Shown in pieces: positions 13,651 to 22,600 of a stretch of DNA of 27,984 nt; position 1 is the first letter of the stretch; every line of letters starts with the position of its first letter. The position numbers were made by a program, and so were the translations under genes. The stretch is from positions 1-27,984 of the forward strand of contig JBBTSQ010000009.1 in the NCBI GenBank assembly GCA_038078755.1, read 5' to 3'. Source of the stretch: JBBTSQ01 sp038078755. Its GTDB lineage: Bacteria > Patescibacteriota > Minisyncoccia > Phycocordibacterales > JBAYGS01. The notes under the pieces are model-generated. The model was not told the origin of the DNA. It saw only the letters and a program-made list of their open reading frames with translations, and did not search any database.

Positions 13651-14499
13651 TTAGACCGCCATTTTTGCCTTGATTGCCGGGTGAAATTGGTAGTCGACCA
13701 ATTTCACGATAGTGGAAATATCTTCGGGCGTTTGGAATTTTGATACATCAATATCCGCGAGACTTTTGATTTTTGGGTCAAGCCAGAGTGTCGGTAGGGG
13801 GAATGGTTCTCGAGACAGTTGCTCTGTTACTGCATCAAAATGGTCGTGGTAGATGTGCACATCTCCTAATGTGAGGATGAGCTCGTCAGCAACCAAGTTG
13901 GTCATCTGCGCAACAAGGTGGAGCATGAGCGCGTAGGAGGCGATATTAAATGGTACGCCAAGGAAGGTGTCACAGCTTCTCTGGAACATGTGGAGCGATA
14001 ATTTTCCATTAGTCACAAAGAATTGAAAAATCATATGGCACGGCGGGAGCGCCATTTGGTCGATTTCTCCTGGGTTCCATGCGGTGACCACCAGTCGGCG
14101 GTCATTGGGATCTTTTTTAATTTTCTCAATGACTTGGGCGAGCTGGTCGACAACACTGCCGTCTGGCTTTTGCCATTTTCGCCACTGCACTCCGTAGACT
14201 CGACCAAGGTCCCCGTCAAATTTCGCTTTTGGTTTCCAATAATCCGCCTCGGCGTTGGCGGTCCAGATTTCACAACCGAGACGTTTGAGCACTTTGTTGT
14301 CGTTTGATCCTGACATAAACCAAAAGAGTTCGGTGGCGACACTACGGAAAGCGAGTTTTTTGGTGGTAGTGGCAGGGAAGCCGTCTGACATCTTGAACCG
14401 GAGCGCTCTGGTGAATAGTCCTCGAGTGGTGCCGTTTCTGCCGACTCGATCAACTCCGGTATCCATAATTTCCTTGAGTAGCGCGTTATAGTTTCGCAT
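13651..14499 (-). CDS. thyA: Thymidylate synthase
   Basis: 282 aa; methylates dUMP to dTMP using methylene-tetrahydrofolate. Signatures are RTTGTxR-like RNGTTRGLFT, the catalytic Cys154 in ALPPCHMIFQFFV, FQRSCDTFLGVPFNIASYALMLHLVAQ, and LGDVHIYHDHF for dUMP contact. It is slightly longer than the 264-aa E. coli form because of inserts around residues 85-125. It begins upstream of folA and is divergent from the ncRNA/glyA region; a TACTAT box sits about 13 nt before the ATG on the - strand. Confidence 0.96.
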   Translation of the reverse strand: MRNYNALLKEIMDTGVDRVGRNGTTRGLFTRALRFKMSDGFPATTTKKLAFRSVATELFWFMSGSNDNKVLKRLGCEIWTANAEADYWKPKAKFDGDLGRVYGVQWRKWQKPDGSVVDQLAQVIEKIKKDPNDRRLVVTAWNPGEIDQMALPPCHMIFQFFVTNGKLSLHMFQRSCDTFLGVPFNIASYALMLHLVAQMTNLVADELILTLGDVHIYHDHFDAVTEQLSREPFPLPTLWLDPKIKSLADIDVSKFQTPEDISTIVKLVDYQFHPAIKAKMAV

Positions 14500-14554
14500 G
14501 AGATTTAAATAAATAGTATGTGTTTAGTGTACCATGGTCAGGTGAGTTTTCCAC

Positions 14555-14583
14555 TTGCATCAGAAATAAGGTAGTGCTATTCT
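14555..14583 (+). promoter_or_regulatory. Promoter of the candidate ncRNA
   Basis: TTGCAT (14555-14560), a 17-nt spacer and TATTCT (14578-14583). It drives transcription from about 14590 into a region with no convincing coding sequence. Confidence 0.6.
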
Positions 14584-14589
14584 AAATAT

Positions 14590-14818
14590 GTCCCCGTATA
14601 GCCTCACAAGGCTCAAGAACAACGAGGACGTTGTACACCATAGGGAGCTTTTGCTCCTCTCCCCAGCAGAAAGCTACGGTCAAGATCTAGGCAAAGTGCA
14701 CCTATCTGTGATTTACCTAGAAACCACACGAGCTCAAACTCGGGATCAGGCCGCCGTTCGGACCCTCAACAAGATGCAAATCTTGCTTGCGAAAGGTCCA
14801 GGCGGCCTTTCTTTTTGT
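14590..14818 (+). ncRNA. Candidate 225-nt structured RNA upstream of glyA
   Basis: It has its own promoter and ends in a strong terminator (ggccgcc..ggacc 14749-14764 with ggtcc..ggcggcc 14795-14807, inner hairpin caagat/atcttg, then tttcttttt). Between are agcct/aggct, acaacg/cgttgt, ggagc/gctcc, a closing ccgta/tacgg pairing and a 10-bp tctaggcaaa/tttacctaga helix (one G-T pair). An in-frame extension of glyA runs through it but is unlike SHMT N-termini. I could not match it to SRP RNA, 6S RNA, tmRNA, RNase P RNA or a common riboswitch. It may be a trans-acting RNA or an attenuator; glyA has its own -10 box beyond the terminator. Confidence 0.5.
14749..14818 (+). terminator. Terminator of the candidate ncRNA
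   Basis: A long GC-rich stem (7 bp, bulge, 5 bp) capped by an inner hairpin and followed by a T-rich tract (tttctttttgtct). Confidence 0.8.
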
Positions 14819-14878
14819 CTAAATGTTGAATGTGTTGCGTATCGTACGGTACCACTTTTTACTTTTTGTCTTTTACCA

Positions 14879-14884
14879 TATACT
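14879..14884 (+). promoter_or_regulatory. -10 box of glyA
   Basis: TATACT at 14879-14884, 6 nt before the ATG at 14891. The -35 is not clear in the T-rich stretch upstream. Confidence 0.55.
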
Positions 14885-14890
14885 TTCAAT

Positions 14891-16096
14891 ATGAAAGACA
14901 CTCAAATCAAAAAATTCTTAGAAGCAGAAAAGAAGCGCCAGAAAAAGGTGGTCAATTTAATCGCGTCAGAAAATGTGGTGTCTAAAGATGTGCTCGAAGC
15001 TCTTGGATCAGAACTCACCAACAAATACGCTGAAGGCTATCCCGGGAAGCGATATTATGGAGGCAATGATGTGGTGGATCAAATAGAGTCTCTAGCTCAA
15101 GCTCGGGCACTCAAATTATTTGGACTCTCTTCAGAAAAATGGCACGTGAATGTCCAGCCACTTTCCGGCTCTCCGGCCAATCTTGCAGTCTTCCTCGCGT
15201 TGGTTCCAAAGGAGGGCAAAATTATGGGGATGTCACTCGCGCACGGCGGACATTTGACTCACGGACAAAAAGTATCCGCGACCGGCAAATTTTGGACATC
15301 GGTGCAGTTTGGTGTCGATCAAAAAACAGAATTGCTTGATTTTGAGGTGATTAAAAAGCAGGCGATGGCTGAACAGCCAAATATTATTGTGGCCGGCTTT
15401 ACCGCTTATCCGCGTATTGTTGATTTTAAAAAATTCCGTGAAGTCGCCGATGCTTGCAAAGCCATTTTGATGGTGGATATGTCTCATTTTGCAGGCCTTG
15501 TGGCGGGAAAGGCCTATCCAAGCCCGTTTGAATATGCTGATGTGGTGACAACCACCGTACACAAGACTCTCCGCGGTCCACGCTCGGCTTTAATTTTTAT
15601 GCGAAAAGACAAGACCAAGCTCGATGCCAAAGGCAAAGAAGTTTCGTTTGCCGATTTGATAGACAAAGCGGTGTTTCCCGGACTACAAGGTGGTCCGCAC
15701 TTAAATCAAGTGGCGGCGGTGGCAGTGGCGCTCAAAGAAGCTTCGACCGGAGCTTTCAAACAGTACGCAAAGCAAGTGGTGAAAAATGCCAAAGTGCTTG
15801 CGGATGAACTTTCAAAACGAGGTTGGCGGATTATTTCCGGAGGCACTGATTCACATTTGGTACTGATTGACACTTGGATGAATGGCACCGGCATCTCCGG
15901 TAAAGAAGCGAGCGATCGGCTCGAGAAAGAGGAGATTATTGTCAACAAAAATGGTATTCCGTTTGACACTCGCTCTCCGGTAGACCCATCTGGTATTCGT
16001 GTGGGCTCTGCCGCCGAGACGACTCGAGGCAGGAAAGAGAAAGATTTTAAGAAAATTGCAGAGAGGATTGATATGATTTTACGAAAAAAGAAATAG
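14891..16096 (+). CDS. glyA: Serine hydroxymethyltransferase
   Basis: 401 aa; PLP enzyme converting serine and tetrahydrofolate to glycine and methylene-THF, the one-carbon donor for ThyA. It has NLIASENVVSKDVLEALGS, LTNKYAEGYPGKRYYGG, SGSPANLAVF, LAHGGHLTHG, and the PLP-lysine region VVTTTVHKTLRGPRS. A C-terminal GTDSHLVLID and SGIRVGSAAETTRG complete the family pattern. The start at 14891 (MKDTQIKKF) matches SHMT N-termini and follows a -10 box by 6 nt; an in-frame ATG at 14588 lies in the ncRNA region and is rejected. Confidence 0.96.
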   Translation: MKDTQIKKFLEAEKKRQKKVVNLIASENVVSKDVLEALGSELTNKYAEGYPGKRYYGGNDVVDQIESLAQARALKLFGLSSEKWHVNVQPLSGSPANLAVFLALVPKEGKIMGMSLAHGGHLTHGQKVSATGKFWTSVQFGVDQKTELLDFEVIKKQAMAEQPNIIVAGFTAYPRIVDFKKFREVADACKAILMVDMSHFAGLVAGKAYPSPFEYADVVTTTVHKTLRGPRSALIFMRKDKTKLDAKGKEVSFADLIDKAVFPGLQGGPHLNQVAAVAVALKEASTGAFKQYAKQVVKNAKVLADELSKRGWRIISGGTDSHLVLIDTWMNGTGISGKEASDRLEKEEIIVNKNGIPFDTRSPVDPSGIRVGSAAETTRGRKEKDFKKIAERIDMILRKKK

Positions 16097-16146
16097 TTTG
16101 CATGTATGGGGTTGGTCTGTTAGTGTTGAGAGAGAACACTGTACTG

Positions 16147-16152
16147 TAGAAT
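16147..16152 (+). promoter_or_regulatory. -10 box of tmk
   Basis: TAGAAT (16147-16152) lies 6 nt before the ATG at 16159. A TTGAGA at 16126-16131 gives a short 15-nt spacing. Confidence 0.45.
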
Positions 16153-16158
16153 TCAATT

Positions 16159-16869
16159 ATGAAAATCGAACCACCATTCATCGTCGTTGAAGGTCTTGAT
16201 GGCTCAGGCAAAGGCACTGTTTTGGAAAGATTGAAAGCCGAATACCTGTGGCCGGCCGAAGTCGTCTTTACTCGCGAGCCGGGTGGTACACCTTTCGCTG
16301 AAGTGATTCGTGATGTGGCTCTCAATAACCCACTTGCCAAAGAGGCTGATGGAGCGACACTATTTCATCTGGTGTGGGCGGCTCGACATGAGCATCTTCG
16401 GGGGTTGGTGAAGCCTACCCTTGTGTCGGGAAAGATTGTGGTCTGTGACCGCTTTGACTCTTCGACTTATGCCTACAATGTAGTGGCGCAGGGAGCAGAG
16501 CATTTGAAGGAGCTCTTCTGGCAGACTCGAGAAATTTGTTTGAGAGAATGTCGGCCGAGTCTCTACATCATTCTTGATGTGGATGCTAAAGTGGCTCAAG
16601 CGCGAATTCAAAATCGGCCCGGAGGCAATCATTTCGATGATCGGAAGATGGATTTCCATGAAAAAGTCCGGGCGGGGTTGCTTAAGTTCGGCACAGACCT
16701 TCCGGTAGTGGTTGAGCAGTATCAAATATCACCAGAAGGCAAGATGAAGGTTGGTCGTGGAGGAGGTGGGTACTGTCAGATTGTTGACGCCAATCAAACA
16801 CCGGACGAAGTCTACGCGAGCGTGGTCAAGGTTATTGATCAACACCTCGTGGCTCGGTCTCACAAATAA
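16159..16869 (+). CDS. tmk: Thymidylate kinase
   Basis: 236 aa; phosphorylates dTMP to dTDP. The P-loop GLDGSGKGT (12-20) carries Gly where most Tmk have Ser (GKST). It is followed by the DR(E/Y)-equivalent TREPGGTPFAEVIRD, the DRFDSSTYAYN block, and a LID-like segment RIQNRPGGNHFDDR. A glycine-rich stretch KVGRGGGGY near residue 200 and extra residues there make it some 25 aa longer than usual. It is a single gene with its own promoter and terminator, completing the thymidylate route from thyA. Confidence 0.92.
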   Translation: MKIEPPFIVVEGLDGSGKGTVLERLKAEYLWPAEVVFTREPGGTPFAEVIRDVALNNPLAKEADGATLFHLVWAARHEHLRGLVKPTLVSGKIVVCDRFDSSTYAYNVVAQGAEHLKELFWQTREICLRECRPSLYIILDVDAKVAQARIQNRPGGNHFDDRKMDFHEKVRAGLLKFGTDLPVVVEQYQISPEGKMKVGRGGGGYCQIVDANQTPDEVYASVVKVIDQHLVARSHK

Positions 16870-16883
16870 TCTGGTTCATTACA

Positions 16884-16912
16884 AGCGGTAGGGTCACCCC
16901 TCCCGCTTTTTC
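16884..16912 (+). terminator. Terminator of tmk
   Basis: Stem agcgg.aggg/ccct.ccgct with loop tcac, followed by ttttcttttt-like T residues. Confidence 0.75.
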
Positions 16913-17047
16913 TTTTCCAAAAAATCATAGACAAAATAGCTCCCTACATATAAATACACAAATCTACGCGGTCGCGAATATTTGTGTGTTGTTGGTTTAC
17001 ATGTTGATGATTGTTAGCCGTTTGTTGTGAGGTGCACATTTATCCGC

Positions 17048-17053
17048 TATAGT
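17048..17053 (+). promoter_or_regulatory. -10 box of argS
   Basis: TATAGT at 17048-17053, 6 nt before the GTG at 17060. This decides the start codon in favour of the GTG. Confidence 0.55.
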
Positions 17054-17059
17054 AGTACC

Positions 17060-18736
17060 GTGATTACACAAACACTCGAGACATATATTGCCGAGGCGCT
17101 CAAAGCGCTTAGTATTGAGCCCTATCCGATAGTTCTAGAACACCCGGGCGAGCTGTCGCATGGGGATTTTGCCACAAATGTAGCGTTGGCCCTCTCTAAA
17201 AAGGTGGGGATGAAGCCAAGAGAATTGGCGGAGAAAATTGTTGCAAGACTTTCCGAAAAGATGCCATCCGAAATTTCTAAAATCGAAATCGCCGGTCCAG
17301 GATTTATCAATTTCCATCTATCAAAAGATTTTTTAGTCGGCGAAGTAGTTCATATCTTTTCTCAGAAAGAAAAAAAATCGAAATTGTCTCAAAAAGTAAT
17401 GGTGGAGTATACCCAGCCGAATCCGTTTAAAGAATTTCATATTGGTCACTTAATGAACAATGCGATTGGCGAGGCGGTCTCTCGAATACTGGAAACTACA
17501 GGAAGTTCCGTGAGGCGAGCGACCTATCACGGTGATGTGGGGATGCATGTGGCGAAGACTATTTGGGCGCTACAAAAATCGAGTACGCAGACACTCACTC
17601 TTGAATCGATGGGCAAGGCATATGCCGAAGGTAATACGGCTTTTGAAAGTGATCCGGCTAGCAAGATCGAGATTGTGGCTCTCAATAAAAAAATCTATGA
17701 ACGAACGGATGTAGAAATAAACACCCTCTACGATGCCGGCAGAAAGGCTTCGCTTGACGGCTTTGAAAAAATATACAAACGGCTCGGAAGCACCTTCGAT
17801 TTTCATTTCTTTGAAAGTGAGTCGGCTCCGGCGGGCAAGCGGATTGTGCTTGAACAACTCGAACACGGGATATTTGAAAAAAGTGAAGGGGCGGTAGTGT
17901 TCAAAGGTGAAGTCCACGATTTACATACTCGCGTATTTTTGAACAAAGAAGGACTGCCGACCTATGAAGCCAAAGACATTGGTCTACTGGCACTCAAAGA
18001 AAAAGCCTATCCGCACGAGCTGTCGATCACCATCACTGCCAACGAACAGAGCGAATATTTCAAAGTGATCCGTTGTGTGTCAGAGCTCATCTATCCAGAA
18101 ATGGTGGGGAAGATCAGGCACCTCTCTCACGGCATGCTCAGGCTACCGTCCGGCAAAATGTCTTCTCGTACCGGCACCGTTATTTCTGCCGAAAATTTGA
18201 TTGATGAAGCGAAAGCATTGGCGCGAAAGAAACTAGCCGATCGAGGCATGAGTGATTCGGAAAAGGAGCAGGTGGCAGGGCAGGTAGCGCTTGGGGCAAT
18301 CAAGTATACGATTTTGCGACAAGCTATCGGTGGAGATATTATTTTTGATTTTGAAAAATCGCTTTCGTTTGAAGGCGATTCTGGTCCGTATTTGCAATAC
18401 ACCACCGTCCGCGCAAGGACCGTCCTTGCGAAAGCGAAAGTTGCAGGACTCACTCCGTCGACGGCTGTGTCACCGAAAACAATAGGGGAGCTCGAACGCA
18501 CGCTGTACCGTTTTCCCGAAGTGCTCGACAAAGTCTCTCGCGAATACGCTCCGCATCTGTTGGTCACGTTTGCCATCGAGCTTTCGGCATCTTTTAATGC
18601 CTACTACGGCAACAATCTCATTATCGACGAGAAAAATCCGGAGTCCCCATATCGTCTCGCCTTGACTTCTGCAACCGCCCTGACTCTTGAAAAAATACTC
18701 CATTTGCTCGCGATTCCGGTGCCGGAGAGGATGTGA
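17060..18736 (+). CDS. argS: Arginyl-tRNA synthetase
   Basis: 558 aa class I synthetase charging tRNA-Arg. The N-terminal domain (Add-1) has the LSHGDFATNVAL and GPGFINFHL pattern. The HIGH-type motif is EFHIGHLMNNAIGEA, preceded by VEYTQPNPFKE; GDVGMHVAK follows. The KMSKS equivalent is SGKMSSRTG, and an ALGAIKYTIL region and C-terminal DALR anticodon domain follow. I start at GTG 17060 (ITQTLETYIAEAL): it follows TATAGT by 6 nt, whereas an upstream in-frame start at 17027 would precede the -10 box. Confidence 0.95.
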   Translation: MITQTLETYIAEALKALSIEPYPIVLEHPGELSHGDFATNVALALSKKVGMKPRELAEKIVARLSEKMPSEISKIEIAGPGFINFHLSKDFLVGEVVHIFSQKEKKSKLSQKVMVEYTQPNPFKEFHIGHLMNNAIGEAVSRILETTGSSVRRATYHGDVGMHVAKTIWALQKSSTQTLTLESMGKAYAEGNTAFESDPASKIEIVALNKKIYERTDVEINTLYDAGRKASLDGFEKIYKRLGSTFDFHFFESESAPAGKRIVLEQLEHGIFEKSEGAVVFKGEVHDLHTRVFLNKEGLPTYEAKDIGLLALKEKAYPHELSITITANEQSEYFKVIRCVSELIYPEMVGKIRHLSHGMLRLPSGKMSSRTGTVISAENLIDEAKALARKKLADRGMSDSEKEQVAGQVALGAIKYTILRQAIGGDIIFDFEKSLSFEGDSGPYLQYTTVRARTVLAKAKVAGLTPSTAVSPKTIGELERTLYRFPEVLDKVSREYAPHLLVTFAIELSASFNAYYGNNLIIDEKNPESPYRLALTSATALTLEKILHLLAIPVPERM

Positions 18737-18815
18737 TGGGTTGAATTAAGATTTAAGAATTATGATTCATGAATGGAGAAATGGTGAAGTGGGCAAGAAA
18801 TGTGAAAAATAAACG

Positions 18816-18854
18816 AACGGCTCACTGATTTTTTAGCAAAACCAGTGAGCCGTT
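18816..18854. terminator. Hairpin after argS
   Basis: A perfect 12-bp stem aacggctcactg (18816-18827)/cagtgagccgtt (18843-18854). T-rich sequence follows on the - strand only, so its role for argS is uncertain. Confidence 0.45.
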
Positions 18855-18990
18855 GTCTTAAAAAATCCCATATTTAGAGCCATATTTTGATTAAATCATC
18901 AAAATATGGCTCTAAATATGGATAAAATAAATGGTTATATTACGAAAAGCTTGACAAATAAATCATACAGGTGTATGATATAACACAGAA
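18838..18990 (+). promoter_or_regulatory. Hairpin-promoter module, copy 1
   Basis: A block beginning aaaaccagtgagccgttg, then a perfect 24-bp palindrome (18868-18891/18898-18921, loop taaatc) with core tttagagcc, then cgaaaagc, TTGACA (18951-18956), a 17-nt spacer, TATGAT (18974-18979) and cacagaaaac. The same order recurs at 23366-23508. The palindrome has no T-tract and lies 30 nt upstream of the -35, a position suited to an operator, an insulating terminator or a cruciform. Confidence 0.65.
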
Positions 18991-19079
18991 AACAGAAGAT
19001 GCTGCGTGTGCACCGTCTCGACTGTTCGTTGAAAAGGGTTTCAAGCAGGGTGTCCCTATACATCCAGAGGAATCAAACA

Positions 19080-19574
19080 ATGACACATCTAAGTATATTG
19101 TTAAGTGCTGCCCATGACCTCATTGGGATTTGTGCCGTGGTATTTCTTATTATCGGGGCGGTTCAATTTTCGATAGGCAAAGATTTTGTCGATCAGATTA
19201 TGGGCTGCGCGAAAGGCTCCATCTTGAGAGCGGCAATCTGCGTTCTTTTGTTTTGCTTGCTGTCTGTTGGCCAAGAGCAGGTCACTTTGTTGAGGGATAC
19301 GATGAGAAATGGTCCACGATTGGATGGTGCTCCATTATCGTCTACACAAGCTGTATTCGAGGGTAAGACTTTCTTGCCTCAAGCCGTGGTCGTGATTAGA
19401 GATCGACTTCTGGTTCACGATGCGGATGGCAAAGTGTATGCGTTTGATAACATCGCGCTTGAGCCGGGCTTGAGTTTGACCAACATGGCAATCAACGTGC
19501 CATACGTGGTCTACAAAAAAGCCGATACGCTCTATCTCGGCAAGGCAGACTCTTCGCAACCAAAGAAAGGCTGA
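19080..19574 (+). CDS. Unknown small membrane protein
   Basis: 164 aa, not recognised. Two hydrophobic segments (about residues 8-30 and 48-64, the second Cys/Leu-rich) suggest a hairpin in the membrane. The remaining 95 residues are soluble, with RDRLLVHDADGKVYAFDN resembling a short beta-propeller-like or PQQ-like strand pair. It has AGAGGA about 8 nt before the ATG at 19080 and a leader of about 95 nt from a strong TTGACA promoter. It lies alone between argS and ileS, closed by its own terminator. Confidence 0.65.
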   Translation: MTHLSILLSAAHDLIGICAVVFLIIGAVQFSIGKDFVDQIMGCAKGSILRAAICVLLFCLLSVGQEQVTLLRDTMRNGPRLDGAPLSSTQAVFEGKTFLPQAVVVIRDRLLVHDADGKVYAFDNIALEPGLSLTNMAINVPYVVYKKADTLYLGKADSSQPKKG

Positions 19575-19592
19575 CTTGTGTTCTTTCTCGCA

Positions 19593-19625
19593 AACCGTTC
19601 GTCGACAGACGGACGGTTTTTTGTT
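19593..19625 (+). terminator. Terminator after the small membrane protein gene
   Basis: An 11-bp stem aaccgttcgtc/gacggacggtt with one G-T pair and loop gaca, followed by a T-run. Confidence 0.88.
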
Positions 19626-19660
19626 TTTCGGGGAGGAAATGTGCTACTATGGGATTTCAA

Positions 19661-22600
19661 ATGGCTACCGAAAAGGATGATATGACTAAAAAGGGAGTAA
19701 AAAGCCCGCTTGCTCTAAAAGAGGAAGAAATTTTGGCGTTTTGGAAAGACAAGGAAATTTTTAAAAAGACCCTTGAGAAGCCGGCACCTAATGGCGATTT
19801 TGTGTTTTATGAAGGGCCACCGACCGCCAATGGCAAGCCGGGTATTCACCATCTCGAAGCACGAGCGTTCAAGGATGCTATTCCGCGATACAAAACCATG
19901 CAGGGCTTTAACGTCCGCCGAAAAGGCGGGTGGGACACGCACGGTCTGCCGGTAGAGCTTCAAGTGGAAAAAGAATTGGGCTTAAAATCAAAAAAAGAAA
20001 TTGAAACGTACGGTATTGGCGAGTTTAATCAAAAGTGCAAAGAGTCTGTCTGGAAGTATGTGGGTGATTGGCAGAAATTTACCGACCGTATTGGCTATTT
20101 TGTTGATCTCGAACATCCGTATGTGACCTACGAGCCACACTATATCGAATCCCTCTGGGCGATTGTGAAAAAAGTCTCTGACCAAAAGCTACTCTACAAA
20201 GACTACAAAGTGGTGCCGTGGTGTCCGCGTTGCGGGACGGGGCTGTCTTCACATGAGCTCGCGCAAGGGTATGCGGAGGTAAAAGATTTGTCGGTGACGG
20301 TAGGGTTTAAATTAAAGGCTGGTCAAAAGATTGGTAATTTTACAACGGATAATCAAACGTATGTACTCGCATGGACAACAACCCCGTGGACTCTTCCGGG
20401 GAATGTGGGACTTGCTGTAGGAGAAAATATTTCTTATGTACAAATAGAAGAAGATAATAAGAAATATATTTTTGCTAAGGATAGACACCATAGTATTTGG
20501 AAAGATAGTAAGGGGGATGTAAGAGAAATTCCAACTGGTTCTGAATTAAAGATTTTTAAAGGAAAAGAGCTTGTCGGTCTTGAATACGAACCCCTCTACC
20601 CATTCTTGAAAGACAACCTGCGAACGCAGAGAGCGGAGCAGTCGTCGCATGACGGCAGCATTTCCGGACCAGAAAAAGATAAATTACAAAATGCCTACAA
20701 GATTTACCAGGCAGATTTTGTGACCACCACTGACGGTACAGGGGTAGTGCACACGGCTGTGATGTATGGTCAGGAAGATTTTGAGCTTGGCACAAAAGTC
20801 GGGCTTCCAAAATACCATTTGGTAAACGAAGACGGTACGTTTAAAGCAGAAGCTGGCTTTCTGGCAGGGAAGTCGGTGGTGGAGGAGGCGACAACGGTGG
20901 ATATTATCAAAGATTTGGCTTCTCGAGAGCTTCTCTTCAAAAAAGAAAAATACACCCACACCTATCCGCATTGTTGGCGATGCAAGACCAAACTCATCTA
21001 TTTCGCTCGCGATTCGTGGTACATACAAATGTCTGCGCTCCGCGATACGCTCATTGGCGAAAATCAGGGTATCAATTGGGAACCGTCATATATCAAAGAT
21101 GGCCGATTTGGTGAATGGCTCCGTGAGGTCAAAGACTGGGCGATTTCTCGCGAGCGATATTGGGGTACGCCATTGCCCGTCTGGTCTTGTGCTACCTGCA
21201 AAAAGCAAGAAGTCATCGGCTCGGTGGATGAGCTCAAAAAGCGTGTGAAAAAATCGGGCAATCGGTATTTGATTATGCGTCACGGGCAATATCCGGGAAA
21301 TACGGAAAAATTCCTCTGCTCGGCGATTGACTGTCCCGGACTGAATGATGCTGGACGCACTCAAGCAGAATCGTCTGCAAAAAAATTAGTCAATAAAAAG
21401 ATCGACATCATTGTCAGCTCGCCGATTGCTCGTACGAGGCAAACCGCCGAGACCGTCGCGGGAGTGATTGGTTTTTCAAAAAAAGATATCGTGTTTGATG
21501 CTCGAGTGCGTGAAATCGAGTTTGGTGTGTTCAATGGCAAGCCAGTGTCTGAATATCATAAAAATTTTCATCCGGGCAGCGGCTGGTTTACGCAAGGTCC
21601 AGAGGGAGGCGAGAGTCATCTCGATGTAAAGCGTCGAGTGGGTGAAGCGCTGTATGGTTTTGAAGAGAAATATCAAGACAAAACTATTTTGATAGTGACA
21701 CACGATACTCCGGCGTGGCTCTTGAGCTCGGTTGCGAAAGGCCTTGATCAAAAAGATACCATCACCCTTCGAGATGGCAATGAATTTTTTATGCAAAATG
21801 CTGAAGTAATGGAGTTGCCGTTTGTTCCTCTGTCACACAATATTGATTTTGAATTAGATTTGCATCGACCATATATCGATACAGTAGAACTTTCGTGTGA
21901 TTGCGGAGGCGTGCTCACTCGAGTGAAAGAGGTGATGGACGTATGGTTTGATTCTGGTGCGATGCCATTTGCGCAAGACCATTATCCCTTCGACTTTGCT
22001 CAGGGCAAGCCATTTGCAGGGAAAGAGCTCGCCTATCCTGCCGATTTTATTGCTGAAGCCATCGATCAGACTCGCGGGTGGTTTTATACCCTACACGCAA
22101 TCGGTGCGTTGATGGGCAAAGGCAAAGCCTACAAAAATGTGATTTGTCTCGGGCATATTTTGGATAAAGAGGGAAAGAAGATGTCAAAGTCTTTGGGTAA
22201 TATTGTGGAGCCGTGGGAGGAGATGGACAAATTCGGTGTCGATGCACTCCGTTTCTTTATGTACAGCGTCAACCAGCCGGGAGATTCAAAAAACTATGAT
22301 GCAAAGACGGTGGATGAGATAGTGAAAAAAGTATTTAACCTGCTTGCAAACGTGCTGGCATTCTACCAACTCTACGCGGGAGAGGTGGCACACGATAAAG
22401 TTGATTCGCGAAAGAGTCCGTCGGTGCTCGACCAGTGGATTTTGGCAAAGATGGGTGAAATGGTCGCAACAGTTACGGAAGGATTTGAACACTACCAGCT
22501 CTTTGAACCATCACGGGCGATACGAGAATTTGTGGCAGACCTTTCACAATGGTATTTGCGACGCTCGCGCGAGCGAATTAAATCCGGCGAAAAAACAGAC

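Noticed and set aside
14590..14818. SRP RNA, 6S RNA, tmRNA or RNase P RNA
   Set aside because: The signature sequences are absent (for example the GGAAGGAAGCAGCC-type SRP loop and the RNase P GAGGAAAGTCC), and the 5' and 3' ends do not pair as in 6S.
14588..14890. N-terminal extension of glyA (101 residues)
   Set aside because: Unlike any SHMT N-terminus; it contains a strong terminator and several hairpins, and a -10 box lies just before the accepted start.
18412..18430. 8-bp palindrome cgcaagga/tccttgcg in argS
   Set aside because: It falls in the well-aligned VRARTVLAKA region and adds no residues, so it is likely coincidental.
18127..18576. 149-codon open frame on the - strand inside argS
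   Set aside because: Shadow of argS; Ser/Ala-rich low-complexity translation with no family resemblance. Similar antisense frames inside the helicase and ileS genes were rejected for the same reason.
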